Positions 41,871 through 50,797 of a stretch of DNA of 64,000 nt are shown piece after piece. A model generated the notes under the pieces. That model saw only the letters and a list, made by a program, of their open reading frames with translations, was not told the DNA's origin and searched no databases. The stretch lies in NCBI GenBank assembly GCA_024401305.1, contig JAKSLI010000004.1, forward strand, positions 21,326 through 85,325, read 5' to 3'. This DNA comes from Bacteroidaceae bacterium (GTDB lineage: Bacteria; Bacteroidota; Bacteroidia; Bacteroidales; Bacteroidaceae). Position numbers and translations under genes: made by a program. Each line of letters opens with the position of its first letter. The stretch's first letter is position 1.

Positions 41871-43208
41871 ATGCAAACAAGATTAACTTTATTTCTACTT
41901 CTCTGCTGCACAGTGGTTTGTGCGCAGAAGATTCGTGTGGCTTGCATCGGCAACAGCATCACTTACGGTTACACCATTGAAGATCGCGACCATGACAGTT
42001 ATCCAGCGCAACTTCAGAAATTGCTTGGCGATGAATACCGTGTAGAGAACTTCGGCGTTTGTGGTGCTACGGCTCAGAACGCAGGCGACCTTCCATGGAC
42101 AACGACGCCAGAATACAAGAAAGCAAAGGATTTCCAACCGCAGATTGCTGTGTTCAAGCTTGGTACGAACGACAGCAAACCGCAAAATTGGGTCAGCGCA
42201 GAACGCTTCATCAACGATGTGGAGCAGCTCATCAATGAGTTCGTTAACCTACGCAGCAATCCGAAAGTAGTGCTCTGCCTTCCAGCCAAGGCTTACAAGG
42301 AAGCATGGAGCATCCGCGACGAGATAATTCGCAAGCATGAACTCAAGGCATTGAAGGCGTTGGCAAAGAAAAACAACTGGCCACTCATCGACCTCTACAA
42401 GATGACAAGCGGAAAGGCTGAACTCTTTCCAGACGGTATTCATCCTAACGAGAAGGGCGCAAAGATTATTGCTGAGGCTGTAGCGAAAGTGGTTCAAAAG
42501 CAGGATGTCAAACCTGGTCAGAATGTAGCATCGCAACTTGGATATGATAGCGACTCGTTCGTTACGAAAACAGGCAAGACTCTCACAATCTCCTTCATCA
42601 AGCACGGCACACTCATGCTCGATGTGGATGGCTATACAGTTCACATAGACCCTGTAACAATGTTTGGAACAGACTATAGCCGTTTGCCTAAGGCAGATCT
42701 GCTTCTCGTCACTCACGAGCACGGCGACCACTACGATCCTGCTGCCATCGCTGCCGTTATGAAGGATGGCACACTATTCATCAGCAACGGTCGAGTTGCG
42801 GAATTGTCGAAGAAGAGTGAAGCGATGCAGATAGGCCAGAAGATTACCATCTCCAGCAATTTCAGCATCACTGCCACTGCCGCTTATAACAATAGCCCTG
42901 GCAAGGAGCAGTTCCACCCAAAGGGTCGCGATGTAGGTTTCCTCATTGAACTTGACGATCTCAAGGTATATGTCGCAGGCGATACGGAAGACATCCCTGA
43001 GATGAAGCAATTGAATGACATAGATGTTGCTTTCCTACCTGTGAACCAACCATATACGATGACACCACAACAGTGTATAAATGCGGTGGAGATGTTCTGT
43101 CCGAAGATTGTATATCCTTACCATTACGGTCAGACAGACCTCTCTCCTGTCGTTTCGCACTTCAAGGGCAACGATAAGGTGGAAGTGAGAATACGTCAGT
43201 TGCAGTAG
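41871..43208 (+). CDS. Fusion of SGNH esterase and metallo-beta-lactamase fold hydrolase
   Basis: A 445-residue secreted protein with signal peptide ending VVCAQ. Residues 20-205 are an SGNH/GDSL esterase (CIGNSITYGYTIEDRD with Ser near 27, KLGTNDS, and DGIHPNEKGAKI with Asp-His). Residues 220-445 are an MBL-fold hydrolase of the UlaG-like type with THEHGDHYDP near 280, a later GDTEDIPEM and final PYHYG. Both active sites look complete. The frame is continuous, so this is a true fusion. The flavodoxin lipoprotein gene lies just upstream. I infer two steps on one substrate, for example de-esterification and ring or phosphoester opening. Confidence 0.85.
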   Translation: MQTRLTLFLLLCCTVVCAQKIRVACIGNSITYGYTIEDRDHDSYPAQLQKLLGDEYRVENFGVCGATAQNAGDLPWTTTPEYKKAKDFQPQIAVFKLGTNDSKPQNWVSAERFINDVEQLINEFVNLRSNPKVVLCLPAKAYKEAWSIRDEIIRKHELKALKALAKKNNWPLIDLYKMTSGKAELFPDGIHPNEKGAKIIAEAVAKVVQKQDVKPGQNVASQLGYDSDSFVTKTGKTLTISFIKHGTLMLDVDGYTVHIDPVTMFGTDYSRLPKADLLLVTHEHGDHYDPAAIAAVMKDGTLFISNGRVAELSKKSEAMQIGQKITISSNFSITATAAYNNSPGKEQFHPKGRDVGFLIELDDLKVYVAGDTEDIPEMKQLNDIDVAFLPVNQPYTMTPQQCINAVEMFCPKIVYPYHYGQTDLSPVVSHFKGNDKVEVRIRQLQ

Positions 43209-43230
43209 TATATAATAAAGTCGCCAAAAC

Positions 43231-43266
43231 AAAAAAGGATTCCGAAACTAATCGGAATCCTTTTTC
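43231..43266. terminator. Bidirectional terminator
   Basis: Near-perfect hairpin AAAAAGGATTCCGA/TCGGAATCCTTTTT between the fusion gene (+) and tRNA-Ser (-), with A and T runs on both sides. Confidence 0.85.
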
Positions 43267-43268
43267 TG

Positions 43269-43355
43269 CGGAAGGTGGGGGATTCGAACCCCCGGTACGG
43301 TAACCCGTACGTCAGTTTAGCAAACTGGTGGTTTCAGCCACTCACCCAACCTTCC
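43269..43355 (-). tRNA. tRNA-Ser (GCT)
   Basis: An 87-nt type II tRNA: acceptor GGAAGGT/ACCTTCC, anticodon loop TTTGCTAAA with anticodon GCT, long variable arm (GTACGGGTTACCGTAC), T loop TTCGAAT. CCA is not encoded. The nearest promoter box is 43503-43510, about 150 bp upstream, with a dispersed repeat in the leader. Confidence 0.93.
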
Positions 43356-43394
43356 AGGACAGCCTTTGCAGGCGATTCAGAATGTTTGGCTTTC

Positions 43395-43463
43395 GCCTTC
43401 TTCCGTCGCGACTCGGCATAGTTGAAGTTACTTCACTCTGCACTCGCTGCTTCGTCAGTTGAC
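43395..43463. repeat. Dispersed ~70-bp repeat, copy 2
   Basis: About 85% identical by eye to 6093-6165, same orientation. It sits between the tRNA-Ser gene and its probable promoter. Confidence 0.8.
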
Positions 43464-43502
43464 TTTGGTCTGAATGTGCAAGATTTTTGGTCTTAGCGGC
43501 TG

Positions 43503-43510
43503 CAAAGGTA
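43503..43510 (-). promoter_or_regulatory. Probable promoter of tRNA-Ser
   Basis: TACCTTTG followed by CA on the minus strand. Confidence 0.5.
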
Positions 43511-43564
43511 GCACTTATTTTTTAATAACGCAAATAATTTTGGAGTTTTTTGCATTTTTTGTGG

Positions 43565-44431
43565 CTATATTCTGTCTAGCACCTTCTGAATGAGGTCTTC
43601 AATGGAGTTCTTGTATTCAGTATTCATCTCTTTTGCCCAGCGGTTTGCGATGACCATGCAGCAAGTGAGTGCTTGGTGGCCGAGTAGGGCAGAGAGACCA
43701 GCGAGAGCAGAACTTTCCATCTCGAAGTTGCAGATTTTTGTACCGTCGTATTCGAAGGCTTCCACCTTCTCGTTCTGCTGCGGGTCTTGAATCTTTAGAC
43801 GAAGCTGGCGACCCTGCGGACCGTAGAAACCACCGCATGCTATGGTGTAGCCACGTACCATGTCGTCTTGTGCTATCTGCTCAAGAAGTTCTGGGTCGTT
43901 GTCTATGATATAAGGTGCGCCCTTGAGAGGCGACCACTGCATGTGCTCAACAAACTGCTTCTCGCAGTCAAGGTCGCATACCTCGTTGCGTCCGTCGTAG
44001 TAGTTCAGCAGGCCGTCGAAACCGATGCTCTTCTTTGATGCAACATATGTACCGACTGGCGTGTGAGGTTGCAGACCGCCACATGTGCCGATGCGAACAA
44101 GAGTAAGCTGCGTGTGAGTAGGCTTTATCTCGCGAGTCTCAAAATCAATGTTCTTGAGGGCGTCGAGTTCGTTCATCACGATGTCTATGTTGTCACAGCC
44201 GATGCCTGTAGATTGCACGGAGATGCGCTTGCCTTTGTATGTGCCGGTAATGTTGCGGAACTCGCGGCTTTCAACCTCGCTTTCTATCGTGTCGAAGAAT
44301 TTCGCTACTGTGGCAACGCGGCCTGGGTCGCCAACGAGAATCACTTTGTCTGCCAACTGCTCCGGCTTCACATGTAGATGGAATGCGCTACCATCTGCAT
44401 TGATGATAAGTTCTGATGGAGGTATCTTCAT
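43565..44431 (-). CDS. Nucleoside phosphorylase (uridine phosphorylase-like)
   Basis: A 288-residue cytosolic enzyme of the PNP/UDP family, which splits nucleosides with phosphate. Visible motifs are VILVGDPGRV near residue 30, VQSTGIGCDN, LVRIGTCGGLQ near 118 and a late NFEMESSALAGLSALLGH. Base preference cannot be read with certainty. A TAACTTTG promoter lies 34 bp upstream. Confidence 0.9.
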   Translation of the reverse strand: MKIPPSELIINADGSAFHLHVKPEQLADKVILVGDPGRVATVAKFFDTIESEVESREFRNITGTYKGKRISVQSTGIGCDNIDIVMNELDALKNIDFETREIKPTHTQLTLVRIGTCGGLQPHTPVGTYVASKKSIGFDGLLNYYDGRNEVCDLDCEKQFVEHMQWSPLKGAPYIIDNDPELLEQIAQDDMVRGYTIACGGFYGPQGRQLRLKIQDPQQNEKVEAFEYDGTKICNFEMESSALAGLSALLGHQALTCCMVIANRWAKEMNTEYKNSIEDLIQKVLDRI

Positions 44432-44464
44432 GGTTGAAAATGTTGTTTATGTTATATTATGCTG

Positions 44465-44472
44465 CAAAGTTA
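44465..44472 (-). promoter_or_regulatory. Promoter of the nucleoside phosphorylase gene
   Basis: TAACTTTG followed by CA on the minus strand. Confidence 0.6.
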
Positions 44473-44525
44473 GTATGTTTTTGATAAAATGTTGAAAAAA
44501 ATGTTGATAATTCTTCCAAATAATG

Positions 44526-44533
44526 TAATTTTG
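44526..44533 (+). promoter_or_regulatory. Promoter of the thioesterase-ruvC unit
   Basis: TAATTTTG followed by CA, 24 bp before the ATG. Confidence 0.65.
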
Positions 44534-44556
44534 CATGACTTTAGACCATTTTTCGT

Positions 44557-44991
44557 ATGATAAAGAATCCCGCAGAAGCTACTTTCAGGCACAAGATTGA
44601 CATCCAGATTCGTTTCAATGATGTGGATACTTTCGGCCATATTAATAATAATGTGTACTTTGCCTATTACGATCTAGGCAAGGAGAAGTATCTCAACGAT
44701 GTGCTAACTTCCGAATTCCACAAGCGTCCGATAGTGCCGGTCGTTGCAAACATCAACGCCGATTTCTTCCTTCCTATATTCTACGGAACTCAGGTTCAGG
44801 TGGAAACTTCTGTCGTGTCAATTGGCACAAAGAGTTTCACGCTTCTCCAACAGGCAGTCGATAAGGAGGAAGGTACCGTGTTCTGCCAGTGCAAGTCCGT
44901 AATGGTTTGCTTCCATACTGAAACGCAGACTCCTGTAGAGATTCCTGAAGATTACAAGATTGCTATCGAAGCTTACGAGCGCGGCGAATAA
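44557..44991 (+). CDS. 4HBT-type acyl-CoA thioesterase
   Basis: A 144-residue hotdog protein with the family motif IRFNDVDTFGHINNNVYFAY, including the catalytic Asp (D in FNDVDTFGH). It hydrolyses acyl-CoA; chain length is not visible. It is the first gene of a unit with ruvC, 5 bp apart. Confidence 0.9.
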   Translation: MIKNPAEATFRHKIDIQIRFNDVDTFGHINNNVYFAYYDLGKEKYLNDVLTSEFHKRPIVPVVANINADFFLPIFYGTQVQVETSVVSIGTKSFTLLQQAVDKEEGTVFCQCKSVMVCFHTETQTPVEIPEDYKIAIEAYERGE

Positions 44992-44996
44992 TTGTT

Positions 44997-45569
44997 ATGG
45001 CAGCTACTGACGAAAAGATAATCCTCGGCATTGACCCTGGCACGAATGTCATGGGCTATGGAGTAATTCGCGTTGTGAAAAGGAAGGCGGAGATGGTGGC
45101 TATGGGTGTCATTGACATGCGAAAGGAGAGTGACCCCTATCTGCGTCTCGGCAAGATTTTCGAACGCGTGACAGGCATCATTGAAGAGTATCTGCCCGAC
45201 GAACTCGCCATAGAAGCGCCGTTCTTCGGTGTCAATGTGCAGTCAATGCTAAAGCTCGGAAGGGCGCAAGGCGTGGCAATCGCTGCTGCCATCAATCGTG
45301 ATATTCCAATCCGTGAATATGCGCCGACAAAGATAAAGGTGGCTATCACGGGCAAAGGATCAGCCTCGAAGGAACAAGTGGCGGGAATGCTTGTGCGACT
45401 GCTGAAACTCAATGCTGCCGAAATGCCGAAATTCATGGATGCTACAGATGCCCTCGCCGCAGCCTATTGCCATTACTTGCAGTCGAGCGTGCCGGACACA
45501 AAGGCGAAAAGCTACTCTTCATGGAAGGATTTTGCTACGAAGAACAAGGAACGAATAAAGAATGGTTGA
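44997..45569 (+). CDS. ruvC: Holliday junction resolvase RuvC
   Basis: A 190-residue endonuclease that cuts Holliday junctions. The acidic active-site residues are in GIDPGTNVMGYG, AIEAPFFGVN and the late DATDALAAAYCH, with the basic YAPTKIKVAITGKGSASKEQ-type segment (KVAITGKGSASK) between. No ruvA or ruvB is near. It follows the thioesterase gene by 5 bp, and a simple repeat separates it from the next gene. Confidence 0.95.
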   Translation: MAATDEKIILGIDPGTNVMGYGVIRVVKRKAEMVAMGVIDMRKESDPYLRLGKIFERVTGIIEEYLPDELAIEAPFFGVNVQSMLKLGRAQGVAIAAAINRDIPIREYAPTKIKVAITGKGSASKEQVAGMLVRLLKLNAAEMPKFMDATDALAAAYCHYLQSSVPDTKAKSYSSWKDFATKNKERIKNG

Positions 45570-45607
45570 TTGTTTTAGTTTTAAACATTACACATTAAAC
45601 ACAATTC

Positions 45608-47089
45608 ATGAACATAATAAATATCTCACAAGGTGTCTGCCGCAAGCCGGAATGGCGAATGGCTGAACCTGTTGACTTCAATCTTTCGGATGGTGAGCAC
45701 ATCGCAATTGTCGGACCAAACGGTGCCGGCAAATCAATGCTTGTAGATATCATCACTTCAGCTCATCCGCTGTTGATGAAGGATGTGGAATACGGATTCG
45801 ACGGATTGGCTTCCGACAATATCAAATACATCACTTTCAAGGATTCGTATGGCGAAAGCGACGGTGCTTACTATCTTCAGCAGCGTTGGAATCAGTATGA
45901 TATTGACAAGGAAACGCCAACCGTGGGAGAGCAGATAGAACTTGCTTACCAACTGACAGGCGGCGATACTCCAGAACGACGTGAGTTCAAGAGTCATCTC
46001 TTTGAACTTTTCAACCTTCAGCCGCTTCTCGACAAGTACATCGTGATGATTTCCAGCGGAGAATTGCGTAAGTTGCAGCTTACAAAGATTCTTCTCACTG
46101 ATCCGAAGGTGCTCATCATGGACAATCCGTTCGTGGGTCTTGATGCAAAGACTCGCGATCAGCTTCGTTCGCTTCTTCTCACGCTTTCTAATGAGCGTCA
46201 GTTGCAGATTATCCTCGTGCTCTCACGCGAAGACGAGATACCGGATTTCATTACGCATGTGGTGCCAGTTCGCGATATGAAAGTGCTGCCAAAGATTACT
46301 CGTGACGACTTCCTATCGCAGATTCCTGCCCCAATAGATGAAACAGCGGAGGTTGCCTTTCCTTATACGGAAGAGCGTGCCACGACAATCGGTCTTAAGA
46401 CGGAAGAGAAACTCATTGCCATAGGCGAACCTGTTGTCAAACTCAACAATGTGAAGATTGCGTATGGCGAACGCACCATCCTCAAGGAACTCTCACTTAC
46501 CATCAATAAAGGTGAGCGATGGGCACTTTCCGGCGAGAACGGAGCTGGCAAGAGCACTCTCCTCAGCCTTGTATGCGCTGACAATCCGCAGGGCTATGCT
46601 TGTGATATCGAACTCTTCGGCCGTCAGCGTGGTTCGGGTGAGACAATCTGGGACATCAAGCGACACATCGGATATGTTTCGCCTGAAATGCACCGTGCCT
46701 ACCATTACAATGCAGCTTCCATTCGAATCGTGGCAAGCGGACTCAAGGATTCCATCGGACTATATGTGAAACCAACCGACGATGAGTATGAAGCTTGCCG
46801 ACAGTGGATGAAAGTGTTTGGCGTAGAGGAATTTGCCGACCGTCCTTTCCTTTCTCTTTCAAGTGGTGAACAGCGACTTGTGCTTCTTGCACGCGCTTTC
46901 GTCAAAGCGCCAAACCTGCTCATACTCGACGAACCGCTACATGGTCTTGACACGCAGCGTCGTCGCATGGTGCGCAATATCATCAACCAATATTCGCTCA
47001 TCCCTGGCAAAACTCTTATCATGGTAACACACTATGAAGAGGAACTTCCGGAGTCAATTACGCATAAAATCTTCCTGAAGAGAAACTGA
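45608..47089 (+). CDS. Twin-ATPase ABC protein, ModF-like
   Basis: A 493-residue cytosolic protein with two ABC ATPase domains and no membrane part. Domain 1 has Walker A GPNGAGKS and signature SSGELRK, but its Walker B reads LIMDNPF, with Asn in place of the catalytic Glu. Domain 2 is complete: GENGAGKST, SSGEQRL, LILDEPLHGLD. The layout matches ModF/PhrA proteins, whose role is unclear; a degenerate first site suggests only one active ATPase. It has no permease neighbour. Confidence 0.85.
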   Translation: MNIINISQGVCRKPEWRMAEPVDFNLSDGEHIAIVGPNGAGKSMLVDIITSAHPLLMKDVEYGFDGLASDNIKYITFKDSYGESDGAYYLQQRWNQYDIDKETPTVGEQIELAYQLTGGDTPERREFKSHLFELFNLQPLLDKYIVMISSGELRKLQLTKILLTDPKVLIMDNPFVGLDAKTRDQLRSLLLTLSNERQLQIILVLSREDEIPDFITHVVPVRDMKVLPKITRDDFLSQIPAPIDETAEVAFPYTEERATTIGLKTEEKLIAIGEPVVKLNNVKIAYGERTILKELSLTINKGERWALSGENGAGKSTLLSLVCADNPQGYACDIELFGRQRGSGETIWDIKRHIGYVSPEMHRAYHYNAASIRIVASGLKDSIGLYVKPTDDEYEACRQWMKVFGVEEFADRPFLSLSSGEQRLVLLARAFVKAPNLLILDEPLHGLDTQRRRMVRNIINQYSLIPGKTLIMVTHYEEELPESITHKIFLKRN

Positions 47090-47179
47090 TAAGTAATGAG
47101 TATTGGTAAGGCGCATTGATATTTGTCATTTGCGAAGATGTTTCTAACGGTATTGTTTTGGTAGTTCTCTAAAAAGTTA

Positions 47180-47187
47180 TACCTTTG
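47180..47187 (+). promoter_or_regulatory. Promoter of the tRNA-Asp array
   Basis: TACCTTTG followed by CACCCGC, similar to the tRNA-Asn promoters. Confidence 0.65.
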
Positions 47188-47206
47188 CACCCGCTAAACG
47201 AAACAA

Positions 47207-47280
47207 GGTGCGTTAGTTCAGCTGGTTAGAATACATGCCTGTCACGCATGGGGTCACGGGTTCGAGTCCCGTACGCACCG
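47207..47280 (+). tRNA. tRNA-Asp (GTC), copy 1
   Basis: A 74-nt cloverleaf: acceptor GGTGCGT/ACGCACC, anticodon arm CATGC-CTGTCAC-GCATG with anticodon GTC, T arm ACGGG-TTCGAGT-CCCGT. CCA is not encoded. Confidence 0.95.
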
Positions 47281-47317
47281 CTGATTTCCGATAGCAAACA
47301 TCCATATTCCCTAAAAC

Positions 47318-47391
47318 GGTGCGTTAGTTCAGCTGGTTAGAATACATGCCTGTCACGCATGGGGTCACGGGTTCGAGTCCCGTACGCACCG
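47318..47391 (+). tRNA. tRNA-Asp (GTC), copy 2
   Basis: Identical to copy 1. The 37-bp spacers after copies 1 and 2 are also identical, so the unit is a 111-bp tandem duplication. Confidence 0.95.
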
Positions 47392-47428
47392 CTGATTTCC
47401 GATAGCAAACATCCATATTCCCTAAAAC

Positions 47429-47502
47429 GGTGCGTTAGTTCAGCTGGTTAGAATACATGCCTGTCACGCATGGGGTCACGGGTTCGAGTCCCGTACGCAC
47501 CG
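47429..47502 (+). tRNA. tRNA-Asp (GTC), copy 3
   Basis: Identical to copies 1 and 2. A different sequence, with the terminator, follows it. Confidence 0.95.
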
Positions 47503-47506
47503 CACG

Positions 47507-47532
47507 AAGAAGCCAAAAGGCTTCTTTTTTTG
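47507..47532 (+). terminator. Terminator of the tRNA-Asp array
   Basis: Stem AAGAAGCC/GGCTTCTT with loop AAAA and a T run. Confidence 0.85.
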
Positions 47533-47566
47533 TATCTATTCATCGTATTTTTCAATAACTAACTAT

Positions 47567-48541
47567 ATGAAACCGTATAAATTTGAACCTTACTTGAAAA
47601 CTACCCTTTGGGGAGGCTATCAGATTGCGCCGTTCAAGGGCATCTATACTGCGCAGCCAAACATCGGCGAATCGTGGGAAATCAGTGGCGTGCCTGGCCA
47701 TGAGAGCGTGGCAATAGAGCGCGGATTGATTGATGACGTAGATGTGGGCTTGACTCTCACTGAACTTATCGACAAATACAAGGGATTGCTCATTGGCAAT
47801 AAGGTCTATAAGCGTTTCGGTAACAAGTTTCCGTTGCTCGTGAAGTTCATCGACTCTCGCCAAGATCTCAGCGTACAGGTGCATCCTGATGACAAGCTCG
47901 CACAGGAGCGTCACGGCTGTGCCGGAAAGACTGAAATGTGGTATGTGATAAAGAGCGATGTAGGTGCGAAGATATATGCCGGACTTAAGAGGCAAATCAC
48001 GCCTAATGACTATGAGGAAATGGTGAGCGATGAGACAGAAGGCCAGAACCCAATGGCAGATGTTCTCTCAGTGCACGAAGCTCACCAAGGCGATCTATAT
48101 TTCCTTCCTGCCGGCAGACTTCATGCTATTGGTGCTGGATGCTTCCTCGCTGAGATACAGCAAACGAGCGACATCACTTACCGCGTGTATGATTTTGGCA
48201 GGAAAGATGCTCATGGCAATCCTCGTGAGTTGCATACGGAACTGGCAAAGGATGCCATTGACTATCAGGTGTGGCCTGAATATCGCACCAGCTACGACTC
48301 TACGCAGCCTACTTCGCAGCTCATAAACTGCCCTTACTTCGTGGTGCATAGAGTGGTGGTTCAGGTGGCTCAGCAGATAGACTTCAACTGCGACTCGTTC
48401 GTTATCGTAGTTTGCCTCTGGGGCGAAGCGAACATCAACGGTGTGAAGGTGCGCCAAGGCGAGACATTGCTCGTGCCAGCTTCGGAGAATGTGCTGTACA
48501 TCTTTGGCAACGCAACATTCCTCACAGCGCATATCAAATAG
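47567..48541 (+). CDS. manA: Mannose-6-phosphate isomerase, class I
   Basis: A 324-residue zinc enzyme that interconverts fructose-6-phosphate and mannose-6-phosphate. It opens KFEPYLKTTLWGGYQI; zinc ligands are in SVQVHPDD and KTEMWYV near residues 105-125, and a later PAGRLHAIGAG supplies another His. The length fits the short bacterial form. It probably feeds GDP-mannose/fucose synthesis or mannose use. A strong terminator follows. Confidence 0.93.
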   Translation: MKPYKFEPYLKTTLWGGYQIAPFKGIYTAQPNIGESWEISGVPGHESVAIERGLIDDVDVGLTLTELIDKYKGLLIGNKVYKRFGNKFPLLVKFIDSRQDLSVQVHPDDKLAQERHGCAGKTEMWYVIKSDVGAKIYAGLKRQITPNDYEEMVSDETEGQNPMADVLSVHEAHQGDLYFLPAGRLHAIGAGCFLAEIQQTSDITYRVYDFGRKDAHGNPRELHTELAKDAIDYQVWPEYRTSYDSTQPTSQLINCPYFVVHRVVVQVAQQIDFNCDSFVIVVCLWGEANINGVKVRQGETLLVPASENVLYIFGNATFLTAHIK

Positions 48542-48574
48542 AAAAGTAAAGCTGTGGCATTTTAAGTAAAAATA

Positions 48575-48616
48575 AAAATCGGTTAAGTTTCTAAGGCGTA
48601 GAACTTAACCGATTTC
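48575..48616 (+). terminator. Terminator of manA
   Basis: Stem AAATCGGTTAAGTT/AACTTAACCGATTT with an 11-base loop, then CTTTG. Confidence 0.8.
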
Positions 48617-48921
48617 TTTGTTTTGTACCCAGAGCCGAGCCAGTTTTTATGATATCAAAAGATGCTAAAAGATACCTAAATGTAGCTGATAGCCAGGTGA
48701 TTACGCGCGTGCGCTAAACATGACAAAATTTCTTGGGATTTAAAGAAATATCAGACTTTTGCCAGTAAGATTGCCAGTAAAAATGATAATTACCCTATCA
48801 GTTGTCAAGAAATGATATTTTGAACTTTTGTTTTTCTGATTTATGGATGTAATAGACATATTATGTGTAACTTTACATTATAATAATTATCAGCTAAACT
48901 AATTTAATATCTTAAAGTAAC
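48617..48921. other. Gene-free leader of the integrase remnant
   Basis: It holds a short direct repeat (TTGCCAGTAA at about 48758 and 48770) and AT-rich sequence, but no open frame and no clear TAnnTTTG box close to the integrase start. An att site could lie here, but no duplicate core was found. Confidence 0.35.
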
Positions 48922-50310
48922 ATGGCAACATTTAGATATGAACTTGACTCGAAGCCTAACAAGAATGGCGTTCATAGTATCTATCTTTGTGTCTCTGTAA
49001 ATGGAAAGCGTAAACGAAAGAAGACACCTTTTACAGTGAACAATCCTTCGGAATTCAATGCAAAATGCAAAGGGGATAAATGGATTCGTTCTAGTGTGCT
49101 AGAGTCGAAGGTTCTTAACAATCAAATGCGTGATTTGCTGCAAAGCACGCGTGGGAAATATATCAAGCGCCATAAAGAGACGGATGTGGTAACATCCGAA
49201 GATGTGGTGATTGATCTTTGTAAGAAAGAGAAAACTGAGTCTTTCTTGGCTTTTGCCATTAAAAGAACTCAAGAACTCCATGATGAAGGTAGTCTTCGAA
49301 ACTGGAAGAAATACAATGGCTTTTGCAATAAGCTTAAGGTGTATCTCAAGTTGAAGCATAAGCGCGATTTATTCGTACATGAGGTAACTCCAGTATTTCT
49401 TTCAGACTTTTATAGCTATCTGAGAAAACTTCCAAACTCGAATAACCCAACAAAAGTTATTCATATAAATACAGTAGCAGTTGTTTTTAATTCTTGTCAA
49501 AAGAGCAATTACATTGGATATTATAAAGCCGGAAAAAGATCCTTTTCTTCGCTTCAAGTATTCTACGGTGAAAACTAATAAGGAAAAACTGAATGAGGAA
49601 GAAATGGAGCGCCTTATCAATCTCAATGTTGAAAATGGCTCTATGAAGTGGCATACAAAGAATTGCTTCCTCTTTAGCTATTATTGTGCAGGCATTCGAG
49701 TTGGTGACTTAGTGCAGTTGCGTTGGCGAAATGTGCAAAATGGTCGTTTGAACTATCAAATGGGGAAAAACCATAAGGTCAAGGACCTAGTACTGATAGA
49801 TCAAGCTCAGGAGATTTCAACTTCTACTACTCTGAAGATAAAAGTCTGAACGACTATGTTTTTCCGTTCATGGATATAAGAAAACCGTATGCAAAAGCTG
49901 TTACCCAGGCAGAAAAAGACACTCTCACGGTAGAGATGAAGGAAAAGCTTATGAATGATGTTGATACATCGGTAGCAGAATTGAACAAATACTTAAAGAA
50001 GATTGCTGCCGAGATTAATCTGGATAAATCTCTTTCCATGCATATTAGTCGACATTCGTTCGCTCATATTGCTAAAGGCAGAGGAGCCGACAATTTTGAC
50101 TTGCAGCAGATAATGGCTCATTCTTCTCTGAAAACAACAGAAAACTATATGGGCAATTTTGATACTTCCAAAGGAGACCAAACGCTTATTAATATTTTCA
50201 GTAAAAAGAGTGGACAGGTTGGCAAGGACGTAATTCTTGAAATGATTCACTCGCTTCGCCCAAAAGAGCAATTTGAATTGTTCGAAATACTGAAGAGCGA
50301 TTGGGAGTAG
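48922..50310 (+). pseudogene. Tyrosine recombinase (integrase), two frameshifts
   Basis: A phage/transposon-type integrase of the Bacteroidetes kind, broken into three pieces. Piece 1 (48922-about 49490) has the arm-binding start (ATFRYELDSKPNKNGVHSIY) and the SAM-like core. At a run of T near 49485 the frame shifts and continues as ITLDIIKPEKDPF, with the catalytic Arg in YYCAGIRVGDL. Near 49815 it shifts back, continuing FYYSEDKSLNDYVFPFMDIR. The His-x-x-Arg (HISRHS) and His...Tyr (MAHSSLKTTENYM) sites are present. All catalytic residues survive, so the breaks are recent or are sequencing errors. No other transfer genes are nearby. Confidence 0.82.
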
Positions 50311-50385
50311 AGGAGAATGTAAGGTAAGGATTAAGCGTCGTTATATTTGGTATAATTATCGAGATAACGAATCTTAATCCTTTCT

Positions 50386-50568
50386 TTATGCTATTACCTT
50401 CATCCCTTCCCCTGCTCCGTAAGCCCCGCCAATGAGAGCGAGCATCAGTAGTGTGGATTCAGGGGTTCGCCATTCGTTCTTCCTGGCCTTCCGCTTGTCA
50501 TTACCGTAGATAACGAAAGCCAGGAGATTTATGGCTATGAGGTATGTGAGGATGATGTATGGGGGCAT
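50386..50568 (-). CDS. Shortened DUF1294 membrane protein
   Basis: A 60-residue protein with two membrane segments and the DUF1294 core (FVIYGNDKRKARKNEWRTPE, then LLMLALIGGAYGAGEGM). The usual final RHKT(K) segment is missing: the frame ends KVIA, so it is about 25 residues short of the family norm. The function of the family is unknown. It is the last gene of a same-strand run that starts with an acyltransferase. Confidence 0.75.
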   Translation of the reverse strand: MPPYIILTYLIAINLLAFVIYGNDKRKARKNEWRTPESTLLMLALIGGAYGAGEGMKVIA

Positions 50569-50578
50569 AGGGAATTCA

Positions 50579-50791
50579 CTATAATTGTGTACTAAGTCCG
50601 TTCAATTCACAAATCCTTGCTATCTCTTCGATAAAATCTTCTTCTGATGGTCGTTCGTCGTAAAGATAGGCAAGCATATCACTGACTGCTTGCTTGGATT
50701 GTGAGAGTATTCGAAGGGCAGTGACGCAAAGACCATGTGAATATCCAAGATCTTCCATCTGTGCCAATAATGCTTGTTCGTTTCTTGTCAT
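50579..50791 (-). CDS. Small unknown protein (70 aa)
   Basis: A 70-residue acidic helical protein (MTRNEQALLAQMEDLGYSHG, then LCVTALRIL). The MEDLGYS...AL pattern resembles a UBA-like three-helix fold, but I recognise no family. It is 6 bp after the 55-residue frame and 10 bp before the DUF1294 gene. Confidence 0.6.
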   Translation of the reverse strand: MTRNEQALLAQMEDLGYSHGLCVTALRILSQSKQAVSDMLAYLYDERPSEEDFIEEIARICELNGLSTQL

Positions 50792-50797
50792 TTGTCT

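Noticed and set aside
47207-47502. The 111-bp periodic repeat considered as a CRISPR or satellite
   Set aside because: Each unit is a complete tRNA-Asp gene and the spacers are identical.
48617-50310. An integrated mobile element with att sites
   Set aside because: Only the integrase remnant was found; no matching direct repeats, transfer genes or cargo could be identified by eye.
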